From NCBI GenBank assembly GCA_016649525.1, contig JAENXM010000098.1, forward strand, positions 1 through 6,460: a stretch of 6,460 nucleotides of DNA, written 5' to 3'. Under the pieces are notes generated by a model that searched no databases, had not been told where the DNA came from, and worked only from the letters and a program-made list of their open reading frames with translations. The DNA is from Actinomycetota bacterium (lineage in GTDB: Bacteria; Actinomycetota; Geothermincolia; Fen-727; Anoxymicrobiaceae). Shown piece by piece: positions 1-5,235 of the stretch. The position numbers and the translations under genes are program-made. Position 1 is the first letter of the stretch. Each line of letters opens with the position of its first letter.

Positions 1-13
1 AAACGGCTAATAT

Positions 14-42
14 ATATTAATCTAATTGGTAATAATTGTCAA
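14..42 (-). promoter_or_regulatory. Leftward sigma-70-type promoter
   Basis: On the minus strand, a perfect -35 TTGACA (42-37) is followed after exactly 17 bases by TAATAT (19-14), a 4/6 match to the -10. It sits in a very AT-rich segment, with AT-rich sequence upstream of the -35. Transcription would begin near position 7 and run off the left edge, so the gene it serves is outside the window. AT-rich DNA makes chance -10 matches easy, but the exact -35 and spacing are less easily explained. Confidence 0.5.
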
Positions 43-58
43 TAGTACGCTAATAATT
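30..58. repeat. Direct repeat TAATAATT, 21 bases apart, in an AT-rich gap
   Basis: TAATAATT occurs at 30-37 and again at 51-58, a start-to-start distance of 21 bases, or two helical turns. The left copy overlaps the edge of the -35 box of the leftward promoter and the right copy lies just upstream of it, a layout that would suit an activator or repressor site. In sequence this AT-rich the repeat could be chance. Nothing else in 1-100 looks like a gene. Confidence 0.3.
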
Positions 59-78
59 CGGTTCATATTTACGTAATG

Positions 79-97
79 GAACGGGTTTCTTCCGTTC
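79..97 (-). terminator. Weak hairpin after the zinc-ribbon membrane gene
   Basis: Six-base arms GAACGG (79-84) and CCGTTC (92-97) enclose a 7-base loop and start 4 bases beyond the stop codon at 101-103. In the minus direction there is no clear T-run afterwards, so it is at best a weak or factor-assisted terminator or a 3'-end protecting stem. Confidence 0.3.
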
Positions 98-100
98 AGA

Positions 101-955
101 TCAGACAGGTGCCCCGCAGTGCGTGCAGAATTTCTTGCCGGGCTTTAGCCTGCGCCCGCATTTCCAGCAGACGCCCGCTTCCTTCTTCTCCGGGGCGGGT
201 TCCGTCGCGGTCGTGGGGGGCGCTGCAGTCGGTATCACCCCGGCGGGCGCGGGCACCCCGACGGACTTCCTGGTGACGACGAAGGCCAGCAGGCCCGCGA
301 AAAGAAGGGCCAGGATTCCGAAGAGCACGGAAAGAAGTGTCCGGTTCTCGCTCCAGAAGCCCAGCGCGGCCTTGGCCTCGGGCATCACGTACTCTATCTG
401 CTTCTCTTCCTTGTTGTAACGGGCGCTCTTGGCCTTCTTCGGCAGTTCATAGACCGTCTTGGTCTTGAGGGTCTGGTCAGTGTAAAGTGAGAACTGGTTG
501 TTTATGTCGAACTCTTCTTCGATCTCGACCTTGGTTCCGGACACGTCCTTCGGCTTCTTGCTGATGCCGAATTTCCAGTAGTCCTTCATGTTGTAGGCGT
601 AGCCGGGCGTATCGAAGGTTATCACCACCTGGCTGTTGGCATCGTCCATCTCGGTGTCGAAGTTCAACACCTCACCGATATCCCTCTCGGTGGTATACAG
701 GCGGGTAAGGAAAGTGGGGTTCTCGGCTATGACCTCCTTCACGGCCTCGTAGTCCTCCTCGCCGTATTTGATCTTGTCCTCGATGTGCGCGTCTCCCACA
801 TCGCTTATCGTCACAACGTACTCTTCGGTTATGGTCGGCTCGGCGGAATCTCCTTCCTCCTGGGCGAGAGCCCAGCCGGCGAGCAGGAGGGCGAAGCATA
901 CGACCAGCGGAACGACGACAAGCGTGAGCCTCCTGGCGCGCGTGTTCCTTACCAT
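101..955 (-). CDS. Secreted-domain membrane protein with C-terminal cytoplasmic zinc ribbon
   Basis: Function unknown; the architecture is clear. The 284-residue product begins with a basic segment and a hydrophobic stretch (about residues 9-31, ending in ALA-Q) that reads as a signal peptide or signal anchor. A polar, Lys/Glu/Asp-rich domain follows (about 32-200), then one transmembrane helix (about 206-228), a Pro/Ala/Thr-rich linker, and a terminal zinc ribbon with Cys263, Cys266, Cys277 and Cys280 (CX2C-X10-CX2C). The expected topology is a domain outside and a ribbon inside, which suggests a link between the envelope and a cytoplasmic partner. ATG 955 is chosen because it has a purine-rich AGGGGG ten bases upstream. 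A GTG at 979 in the same frame is possible but would overlap the upstream gene by 31 bases. With ATG 955 the overlap with the transglutaminase-like gene is 7 bases (ATGGTAA), which implies coupling. I recognise no named family for the middle domain. Confidence 0.82.
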   Translation of the reverse strand: MVRNTRARRLTLVVVPLVVCFALLLAGWALAQEEGDSAEPTITEEYVVTISDVGDAHIEDKIKYGEEDYEAVKEVIAENPTFLTRLYTTERDIGEVLNFDTEMDDANSQVVITFDTPGYAYNMKDYWKFGISKKPKDVSGTKVEIEEEFDINNQFSLYTDQTLKTKTVYELPKKAKSARYNKEEKQIEYVMPEAKAALGFWSENRTLLSVLFGILALLFAGLLAFVVTRKSVGVPAPAGVIPTAAPPTTATEPAPEKKEAGVCWKCGRRLKPGKKFCTHCGAPV

Positions 956-2055
956 GATGGCATCACCCCCTGCTGCCACCAGTACTCGGGATCAACGAGG
1001 ATGAGCGTACCTTCGCTCGACGACTGGTCGAGCTCATCCTGGGCGATCCCTATGCATTCGTCCGCGGTGGCGTCTGGCGACGTAGTCCCCGGGAAGTGCG
1101 AGAGGGTGTATTCCTGGTCGATGAACGTGCTTTCGATCGGGATGATATCCCCGCTTCCCGGAAGCTGGATCAGCGGTATTGCGTGTCCCGGGATAAGCGC
1201 GACGTAGGACTTGATCCCCACGGCCTCCATGAGCGCGCTCATGCAGATCGCGAGGTCTATGCAGGTCCCGGATTTTCTATCGATGGTGTCCTTGGGGTAC
1301 TGGACGTACTGCGACTCGCTGCCGGTCCAGAAGCCTTCCGGCTCCTGGATGTACTTGACGCCGTGGGTGCGGAGGGCGTCGAAGCACCTCAGGAACGCCT
1401 GGTACGCGTCGTTGTCATTAGTGTTGGTCTCGAGCCCGCCCGCCACACTGTTCGCGAACGCCTTGGTCGTCTTCTCGTTAGGCGTGATGAAGGCGGCGAG
1501 GAAGAGCTCGTTATCGAAGTTGTCGGCGAAGGTCAGCCGGTCCTCCTCCTTCATGCTCGAAAAGACGAAGTCGTTCCGTCCCAGCATGTATATCGTCTTG
1601 TAGTCCTCTATCGGTTTCTTCAGCCCCTTGTACTCGTACTTGAGGACAAGCTCGACAGGCGTCTTCGTGGTGATTTGCTCGACTTTGTCCCCGGGGAGGG
1701 CCGGCCAGCAGTAGTCCCTTACGGTCTCCCCGGGAGAGATGACGGGGTACTCCTCACCCGACGTCCAGTCAGTGAAGTCGCGGACCTTGTACCAGATCTT
1801 GAAGTCGTACACCGGCATCTTGCCGGTGTTCTTGATGAGGGTCTTGGCGACCCACTGGTTTTGATTCTGATCCCCGTAGACCTTGTAGGCGCAGGTCAGT
1901 ATCTCGCTCCTTGTGTGGAGGTCGACGTCCAGCTTGATCTTGCTCGGGTCGTACGCGGCGCTTGGATGGGTCATGGCGACGATAAAGAGGGTTCCTGATG
2001 CGACCATCAGGAGGGCAAGCATGATGACCAGCGCCAGTTTGATTGCCTTGCTCAT
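949..2055 (-). CDS. Membrane-anchored transglutaminase-like protein
   Basis: Probable envelope protein of 368 residues. An N-terminal hydrophobic segment (about 5-29) acts as signal or anchor. A beta-rich region (about 40-150) contains a phrase (IKNTGKMPVYDFKIWYKV) resembling Ig-like or CARDB-type domains. The transglutaminase-like core is at about 225-312, with the nucleophile motif SGTCIDLAICMSALMEAVG (Cys265), the histidine motif PGHAIPLI (His291) and an acidic position in PIESTF (Glu308). These positions match the Cys-His-Asp triad of the superfamily, with Glu in the Asp place. Family members act as proteases, amidases or cross-linkers; the substrate cannot be told. ATG 2055 is preferred because AAAGGA lies eight bases upstream. 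An in-frame TTG at 2097 would add 14 polar residues in front of the signal segment and lacks a clear ribosome site. The downstream zinc-ribbon membrane gene overlaps its stop by 7 bases, so the two are probably one operon. Confidence 0.85.
   Translation of the reverse strand: MSKAIKLALVIMLALLMVASGTLFIVAMTHPSAAYDPSKIKLDVDLHTRSEILTCAYKVYGDQNQNQWVAKTLIKNTGKMPVYDFKIWYKVRDFTDWTSGEEYPVISPGETVRDYCWPALPGDKVEQITTKTPVELVLKYEYKGLKKPIEDYKTIYMLGRNDFVFSSMKEEDRLTFADNFDNELFLAAFITPNEKTTKAFANSVAGGLETNTNDNDAYQAFLRCFDALRTHGVKYIQEPEGFWTGSESQYVQYPKDTIDRKSGTCIDLAICMSALMEAVGIKSYVALIPGHAIPLIQLPGSGDIIPIESTFIDQEYTLSHFPGTTSPDATADECIGIAQDELDQSSSEGTLILVDPEYWWQQGVMPSW
966..971 (-). promoter_or_regulatory. Ribosome binding site deciding the 955 start
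   Basis: AGGGGG ten bases before ATG 955, lying inside the 3' end of the upstream transglutaminase-like gene. It favours ATG 955 over the in-frame GTG at 979. Confidence 0.5.
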
Positions 2056-2063
2056 CTGAGACG

Positions 2064-2069
2064 TCCTTT
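2064..2069 (-). promoter_or_regulatory. Ribosome binding site deciding the 2055 start
   Basis: AAAGGA eight bases before ATG 2055. It supports this start over the in-frame TTG at 2097, and the signal segment then begins at once after a short basic N terminus. Confidence 0.6.
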
Positions 2070-2112
2070 CACTAAAGGGCTTCGCCCTGTCGGTCAAGGA
2101 GCTTCCTCGTAA

Positions 2113-2140
2113 ATGTTAACACAGGGCGGAATACCGGCAA
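2113..2140 (-). promoter_or_regulatory. Candidate promoter of the transglutaminase/zinc-ribbon operon
   Basis: Minus-strand TTGCCG (2140-2135, 4/6) and TAACAT (2118-2113, 4/6) are separated by 16 bases, about 60 bases upstream of the start codon. The -10 overlaps the 8-base palindrome TGTTAACA (2114-2121), which could be an operator half or chance. This is the only noncoding stretch before the operon (2056-2196). Confidence 0.33.
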
Positions 2141-2196
2141 AAGTTAAAATCGGATTTATTTGATGCGACCTTTAATACCGGCGCGGGGTAGAGACC

Positions 2197-3177
2197 CTAC
2201 CTGCGGTTGTCCGTGAACCGGCCGCAGGCGTCTTCGATTATCGTATCCAACGGGGTTACGGAGAGGTCCAGCTCGCTTATCGCCCTTGCCGGGTCGTAGT
2301 ACATTCCGGTCGACATGACCTGCGCGATCTCCCTGGTCAAAGGCGGTTTCCGTCCCGTCAGCTTCCCGTAGAGCGAGCCGAGAAAACCGCGTGCGAGAAG
2401 GGTCCGGTCGTGCCACTCCTTTGTCGCGGGCGGCACCCCCAGCGCGGCCGCTATCTTTTCGAACAGCTCCCTGTAGCTGACGTTGTGCCCGCCCAGGATG
2501 TAGCAGCGGCCCGGCCTGCCGCGGCCGAGAGCCTTGATTACCGCCCCGGCGGCGTCAACCGCCCCGACCACGTTTATGCCTCCGGAGGGGTAGCGGCGCG
2601 GTGCCCTGTTAATGTATGAGAACAGGCTTCCCGCAGCGCCAGGCAGCGTGCAGTACGGCCCCAGCGCAAAGGTCGGGTTTACAATAATCCCCCTTACCTT
2701 GCCCTCATCGGTGAACATCTGGACCAGCTCCTGGGCGCGGCGCATGGAGTCGAAGCAGGCAAGGTGGAACCGGTCCGCCCTGTAGGGGGACTCCTCGTTG
2801 CCGGGTTCGTCGAGCGTTCCGAAGCCGAAGGAGAAGGCGGAGCCCACGTGAACGAGGGTCTCGGTCCCTGCCCTGGACATTGCGACGAGGAGGTTGCGGG
2901 TGCCGCCGAGGTTCACTGCGTCTATCCGGTCGTCTCGAGGCGGCCAGAAAGCCCGGGTATGTTCGCAGTGAAAGACTGCCTGTGTCCCCTGGAGTGCGGC
3001 AAGAGTTGACTCAGGGTCCAGGATCTCGCCCGCTACCCTCTCAAAGGGCAACCCTTCGAGTTCGGACGCTTCGCTTTTCGGGTCGAGCATCGCCCTGACC
3101 GTGAACCCGCTTTCGACGAGCTGCCTTGCGAGGCTTCCGCCCAGGGGCTCCTCGGCTCCCGTGACAAGGACTGTCAC
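2197..3177 (-). CDS. NAD(P)-dependent epimerase/dehydratase family protein (extended SDR) with altered catalytic site
   Basis: A 326-residue extended short-chain dehydrogenase, closest in feel to dihydroflavonol-reductase or HpnA-like sugar epimerases. The N-terminal beta strand and nucleotide loop read TVLVTGAEEPLGGSLA, where the middle Gly of the usual TGxxGxxG is Glu10. The VNLGGTRNLL segment, the catalytic-serine region HVGSAFSFG (Ser113), NPTFALGPYC (about 167-176) and YILGGHNVSYRELFEKIAAAL (about 226-246) all follow the family pattern. The YxxxK motif is replaced by FDSMR (Phe142, Arg146), so normal hydride-transfer chemistry is doubtful. The length is normal and the C terminus is complete. 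GTG 3177 is chosen because GGAGGG sits eight bases upstream; GTG 3186 in the same frame would have no spacing to that site. The gene lies 72 bases downstream of the triple zinc-ribbon gene on the same strand and may share its transcript. Substrate unknown. Confidence 0.85.
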   Translation of the reverse strand: MTVLVTGAEEPLGGSLARQLVESGFTVRAMLDPKSEASELEGLPFERVAGEILDPESTLAALQGTQAVFHCEHTRAFWPPRDDRIDAVNLGGTRNLLVAMSRAGTETLVHVGSAFSFGFGTLDEPGNEESPYRADRFHLACFDSMRRAQELVQMFTDEGKVRGIIVNPTFALGPYCTLPGAAGSLFSYINRAPRRYPSGGINVVGAVDAAGAVIKALGRGRPGRCYILGGHNVSYRELFEKIAAALGVPPATKEWHDRTLLARGFLGSLYGKLTGRKPPLTREIAQVMSTGMYYDPARAISELDLSVTPLDTIIEDACGRFTDNRR

Positions 3178-3185
3178 CTGTTCCA

Positions 3186-3191
3186 CCCTCC
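3186..3191 (-). promoter_or_regulatory. Ribosome binding site deciding the 3177 start
   Basis: GGAGGG eight bases before GTG 3177. The alternative GTG at 3186 overlaps this site and so cannot use it. Confidence 0.6.
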
Positions 3192-3249
3192 ATCGTGTTG
3201 GCGGACGGTATGAGGGTCAACCACGCTGTCTCCCGGGGCCTGGCCTGTG

Positions 3250-3909
3250 TCAGGGGAGCAGCGAGCCACACTCTCCGCAGAACTCCGCGTCGACCTCGTC
3301 CACCGTTGCGCTGCAGGAAGCGCACTTCCTCGACCCGCTCCCGGTATCGGCCGTGGGGGCAGCGGCAGCCGCTTGCGGCGGGGCCGCGGCTGCGGGAGGG
3401 GGAGGTGGAGCGGGGGCCGTGGGCGCGGCTGTTGCTGGAGTGAATGCGGGTGCGGCGGCGACAGGCGTGCCGCACTGGGCGCAGAACTTCACCCCCTGGA
3501 CTGCGGGGCTGCCGCATTTGGCGCACGTGGCGGCGGCGGCAGGCGCGGGCGGGGCAAGCTCCTTACCGCAGCTGCCGCAGAACTTCAACCCGGGTGTTGC
3601 CGGTGCCCCGCAGTGCGGGCAGGCGGCGGCGGCAGCCGGAGGTTGGGCAGCGGCGGCTTTCATCTGTTCGACCTGGGCGATAAGGCGTGATATCTCCACC
3701 TGTCCCTGCTCGATCTGCGCATCGAGGGTCTTCAGGTTCTCGAACGTACCGGCCAGAGAGGCTTCCTGGAGCCGGCCGTCCAGAAACGCCTGGTATGCCG
3801 CCTTCCCCAGGTCGGGAAACAGCTTGTTCTTCTCCTTTTCGAGCTTCTTGATATTTGCCTTTAACCTGCCGATTTCTTTCTGGGGCTTTGGCTTCGCGTC
3901 GTTTGCCAT
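3250..3909 (-). CDS. Coiled-coil protein with three zinc ribbons
   Basis: A soluble, probably cytoplasmic protein of 219 residues with no signal peptide or membrane segment. Residues about 10-35 and 55-85 are charged, heptad-like helices likely to form a coiled coil. Three CX2C...CX2C zinc ribbons follow: Cys97/100/111/114, Cys129/132/143/146 and Cys196/199/211/214. The first two have 10 residues between the pairs, the third 11. Ribbons two and three are separated by a long Ala/Pro-rich linker (about 150-190). Such 'double zinc ribbon' proteins usually bind partners or nucleic acid, but no specific role can be assigned. The start is firm: GGAGG lies nine bases upstream of ATG 3909. An extended -10 promoter at 3947-3955 precedes it. 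The KFCxxCG core of its ribbons is shared with the ribbon of the membrane protein at 101-955, so the two may belong to the same adaptor type. Confidence 0.85.
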   Translation of the reverse strand: MANDAKPKPQKEIGRLKANIKKLEKEKNKLFPDLGKAAYQAFLDGRLQEASLAGTFENLKTLDAQIEQGQVEISRLIAQVEQMKAAAAQPPAAAAACPHCGAPATPGLKFCGSCGKELAPPAPAAAATCAKCGSPAVQGVKFCAQCGTPVAAAPAFTPATAAPTAPAPPPPPAAAAPPQAAAAAPTADTGSGSRKCASCSATVDEVDAEFCGECGSLLP

Positions 3910-3946
3910 CGCATTCGACCTCCGTGTAGTGTGGACGCTTCTGCCT

Positions 3947-3955
3947 ATTGTACCA
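3947..3955 (-). promoter_or_regulatory. Extended -10 promoter of the triple zinc-ribbon gene
   Basis: On the minus strand, TGG directly precedes TACAAT (3952-3947, 5/6), giving the TGn extension that compensates for a poor -35. The predicted start of transcription near 3940 leaves a leader of about 30 bases containing the GGAGG at 3919-3923. A perfect TTGACA upstream is 25 bases away, too far to pair with this -10. Confidence 0.45.
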
Positions 3956-3963
3956 AAAGCGGT

Positions 3964-4464
3964 TTAATCGACGGGCCTGTCAAACCCCCCGTAGCCCGGG
4001 ACGAACCTCAGCCCGCTGTTCTGCCGCTCCGGCGGCACCCTTGCCGCCATGCCGGTAACAGACAGCCACATTGCTTTCCTTGCTGCGGGCGGCAGGCGGT
4101 CGAGCATCCTCTTGACCAGCAGGCTTCGGGAGAAAAAAGATGTCAGTTTCTTGAATTCCTCGTAGGCCTTCCCCCTGTCCTTTGTCGCGATGGCCGCGAT
4201 CTTGCCGCTTACCATCGCGCCGAGCATGCCGAAGTTCATGAACGGCTCCATCACGCCCGCGAGGGACCCGGCCACTATCATGTTGTTCTTGAAGAGCACG
4301 GGACTCGAGTTCGAAGCGTGCGGCGAGGCGCCCCCTACCAGTTCTCTCCATCCCTTGAGCTCTACCCCTTCTGCGGCGACCATCCTTTCGAACTTCTCCC
4401 TGTCGCGCGTCGTGGGCGGCTTCTCCCGCTGGAAGAGCAGGGAGAAAGCGGCCTTGTTGATCAC
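3964..4464 (-). CDS. C-terminal fragment of the broken flavoprotein
   Basis: This frame has an internal ATG at 4464 (166 codons), but clear protein sequence extends upstream of it to about 4590 (YVPLWGWFAKG, then AWAFIDDFTVDYAF), so the ATG is probably not a true start. It holds the second flavoprotein signature IVAGSLAGVMEPFMNFGM (residues 63-80 from the ATG) followed by GAMVSGKIAAIA, which resembles the GD-AG---P--g-G motif of GG-reductase-like enzymes with Ser in place of the usual Asp. A helical, basic tail follows. It is part of the pseudogene at 3964-4727. Confidence 0.5.
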   Translation of the reverse strand: MINKAAFSLLFQREKPPTTRDREKFERMVAAEGVELKGWRELVGGASPHASNSSPVLFKNNMIVAGSLAGVMEPFMNFGMLGAMVSGKIAAIATKDRGKAYEEFKKLTSFFSRSLLVKRMLDRLPPAARKAMWLSVTGMAARVPPERQNSGLRFVPGYGGFDRPVD

Positions 4465-4727
4465 TGTCGTGAAAGCGTAGTCAACCGTGAAGTCATCGAT
4501 GAAGGCCCAGGCCAGGGTCCGCTCGTCATCGGTCTTTCCCTTTGCGAACCAGCCCCAGAGGGGAACGTAAGGGATCCCAATCGCCTCGAATCCCTGGACT
4601 CGGGCCTTCCGCCATGGCTCTTCTCTTTATCCAGCACGACTACATCAAGGCCATCCCTTGCGAGGTTGGTGGCCGCGGTCAGGCCGGCGAGGCCCGCTCC
4701 GACGATCTTGATCTTTTTCTTCGGCAT
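4461..4727 (-). CDS. N-terminal fragment of the broken flavoprotein (FAD/NAD-binding start)
   Basis: This fragment of 88 codons starts with a classic Rossmann dinucleotide fold: KIKIVGAGLAGLTAATNLA, with GxGxxG at residues 10-15 and the acidic end of the second strand at VVVLDKE (about 29-35), followed by a Gly-Gly pair (39-40). After about residue 45 the sequence is Arg/Ser/Pro-rich and looks like an out-of-frame read. It would not fold as an enzyme on its own. The ribosome site is modest (GGGGAA about nine bases before ATG 4727). It is part of the pseudogene at 3964-4727. Confidence 0.55.
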   Translation of the reverse strand: MPKKKIKIVGAGLAGLTAATNLARDGLDVVVLDKEKSHGGRPESRDSRRLGSLTFPSGAGSQRERPMTSGPWPGPSSMTSRLTTLSRQ

Positions 4728-4823
4728 GGTCGGTCATTCCCCGCTCTGTCCTGGTATGGATATAGGTGCCGCTGCAATTCTACAGGGCGCGTCGTGCCGC
4801 CGCCAGATAACCGGCGCTCGAGA

Positions 4824-4852
4824 TGGGCATGCGGAAAGCCCGGGCGTATAAT
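4824..4852 (+). promoter_or_regulatory. Consensus promoter of the small acidic protein gene
   Basis: A perfect TATAAT at 4847-4852 is preceded by TGGGCA at 4824-4829 (4/6) with an exact 17-base spacer. Transcription would start near 4859, giving a very short leader just ahead of AGGAGG and the TTG start at 4875. Confidence 0.6.
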
Positions 4853-4860
4853 GCCATTTG

Positions 4861-4866
4861 AGGAGG
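4861..4866 (+). promoter_or_regulatory. Strong ribosome binding site deciding a TTG start
   Basis: Full AGGAGG eight bases before TTG 4875. It is the best Shine-Dalgarno in the window and compensates for the rare start codon. Confidence 0.65.
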
Positions 4867-4874
4867 TGGACGGG

Positions 4875-5231
4875 TTGTCCGCACCCTGGCCGAGTGAGGA
4901 AGCGCGTGAGAGATTTATCGAGTTCCTCGAGCTCGAGCTCTCCTTGATGGAGTGCGCTTCGAGCGGCACTTTCGACTCCGATGTGCTCGCGGAGTTCAAC
5001 TCTCTGCTCGAAGGGAGTTTCCCCCGTACCAGGGCCTACATCGAGAAGAAGCTTGGCAGCGATATGTCGGTCGAGATATTCAACGAGCTTAGCACTTTCG
5101 CCTGGGCGGAAGCGCGGGCGCAGCCTGACGCCAACGGCCATTCTCAGGTTGTCGGCACCTGGACAGAGAGCGAGATAGCGCAGGACATAAACGATTGCTT
5201 CGAGGTCGCCAGGAGGCACCGCGGTCTTTAG
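4875..5231 (+). CDS. Small acidic helical protein of unknown function
   Basis: I do not recognise this 118-residue protein. It is Glu/Leu-rich and predicted to be mostly helical (for example ARERFIEFLELELSLMECA near the start, and AYIEKKLGSDMSVEIFNELS in the middle). It has no signal peptide, membrane segment or metal-binding pattern; its two cysteines are far apart. The start is read as TTG 4875, eight bases after a full AGGAGG at 4861-4866. An in-frame ATG at 4851 is unlikely because it lies inside the TATAAT of the promoter, so the mRNA would begin after it. It is the only plus-strand gene here, divergent from the broken flavoprotein and convergent with the transporter, whose stop is 4 bases away. 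Coding is supported by the strong promoter, the ribosome site and a GC-rich third-position pattern; the function is unknown. Confidence 0.7.
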   Translation: MSAPWPSEEARERFIEFLELELSLMECASSGTFDSDVLAEFNSLLEGSFPRTRAYIEKKLGSDMSVEIFNELSTFAWAEARAQPDANGHSQVVGTWTESEIAQDINDCFEVARRHRGL

Positions 5232-5235
5232 GCGC

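Larger units (their letters stand above)
3964..4727 (-). pseudogene. Broken FAD-dependent reductase (geranylgeranyl-reductase-like), frameshifted and internally shortened
   Basis: Two reading frames on the minus strand carry opposite ends of one flavoprotein. The first frame, from ATG 4727, gives the dinucleotide-binding start and then turns to nonsense after about residue 45, stopping at 4461. The other frame is open from 4626 to the TAA at 3964 and becomes protein-like at about 4590 with FEAIGIPYVPLWGWFAKG. Joined, they make only about 254 residues, whereas related GG-reductase-like and phytoene-desaturase-like flavoproteins are usually 350-400. The missing part would be the middle, containing much of the substrate and FAD-contact region. 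An out-of-frame internal deletion near 4590-4612 explains both the frame change and the shortness in one event. A sequencing or assembly error could explain the frameshift alone, but not the missing middle. The length comparison is family knowledge; the two frames are seen directly. Confidence 0.72.

Noticed and set aside
1096..1998. Long plus-strand open frame (300 codons) opposite the transglutaminase-like gene
   Set aside because: Its translation is Arg/Val/Leu/Asp-rich without domain motifs, and it is fully antisense to a gene with clear catalytic motifs; typical shadow in GC-rich DNA.
2092..2097. TTGACC upstream of the transglutaminase-like gene as a -35 box
   Set aside because: The hexamer 17 bases downstream (TAGTGA) matches the -10 consensus at only 2 of 6 positions, and a start there would overlap the ribosome site.
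2131..2182. Short repeat of GCCGGTATT in the 2098-2196 gap
   Set aside because: Nine bases repeated twice without symmetry or link to a promoter element; likely chance.
2187..2201. Hairpin GGTAG/CTACC at the stop codon of the SDR gene as a terminator
   Set aside because: Only 5 base pairs, includes the stop codon and lacks a following T-run in the minus direction.
3101..3967. Plus-strand open frame (288 codons) opposite the zinc-ribbon gene and the start of the SDR gene
   Set aside because: Low-complexity Ala/Gly runs mirror the Ala/Pro linkers of the real minus-strand gene; no ribosome site or motifs.
4777..4782. TAGAAT on the minus strand as promoter of the broken flavoprotein
   Set aside because: Good -10 (5/6) but no acceptable -35 at 16-18 bases and no proper TGn extension; too weak to call.
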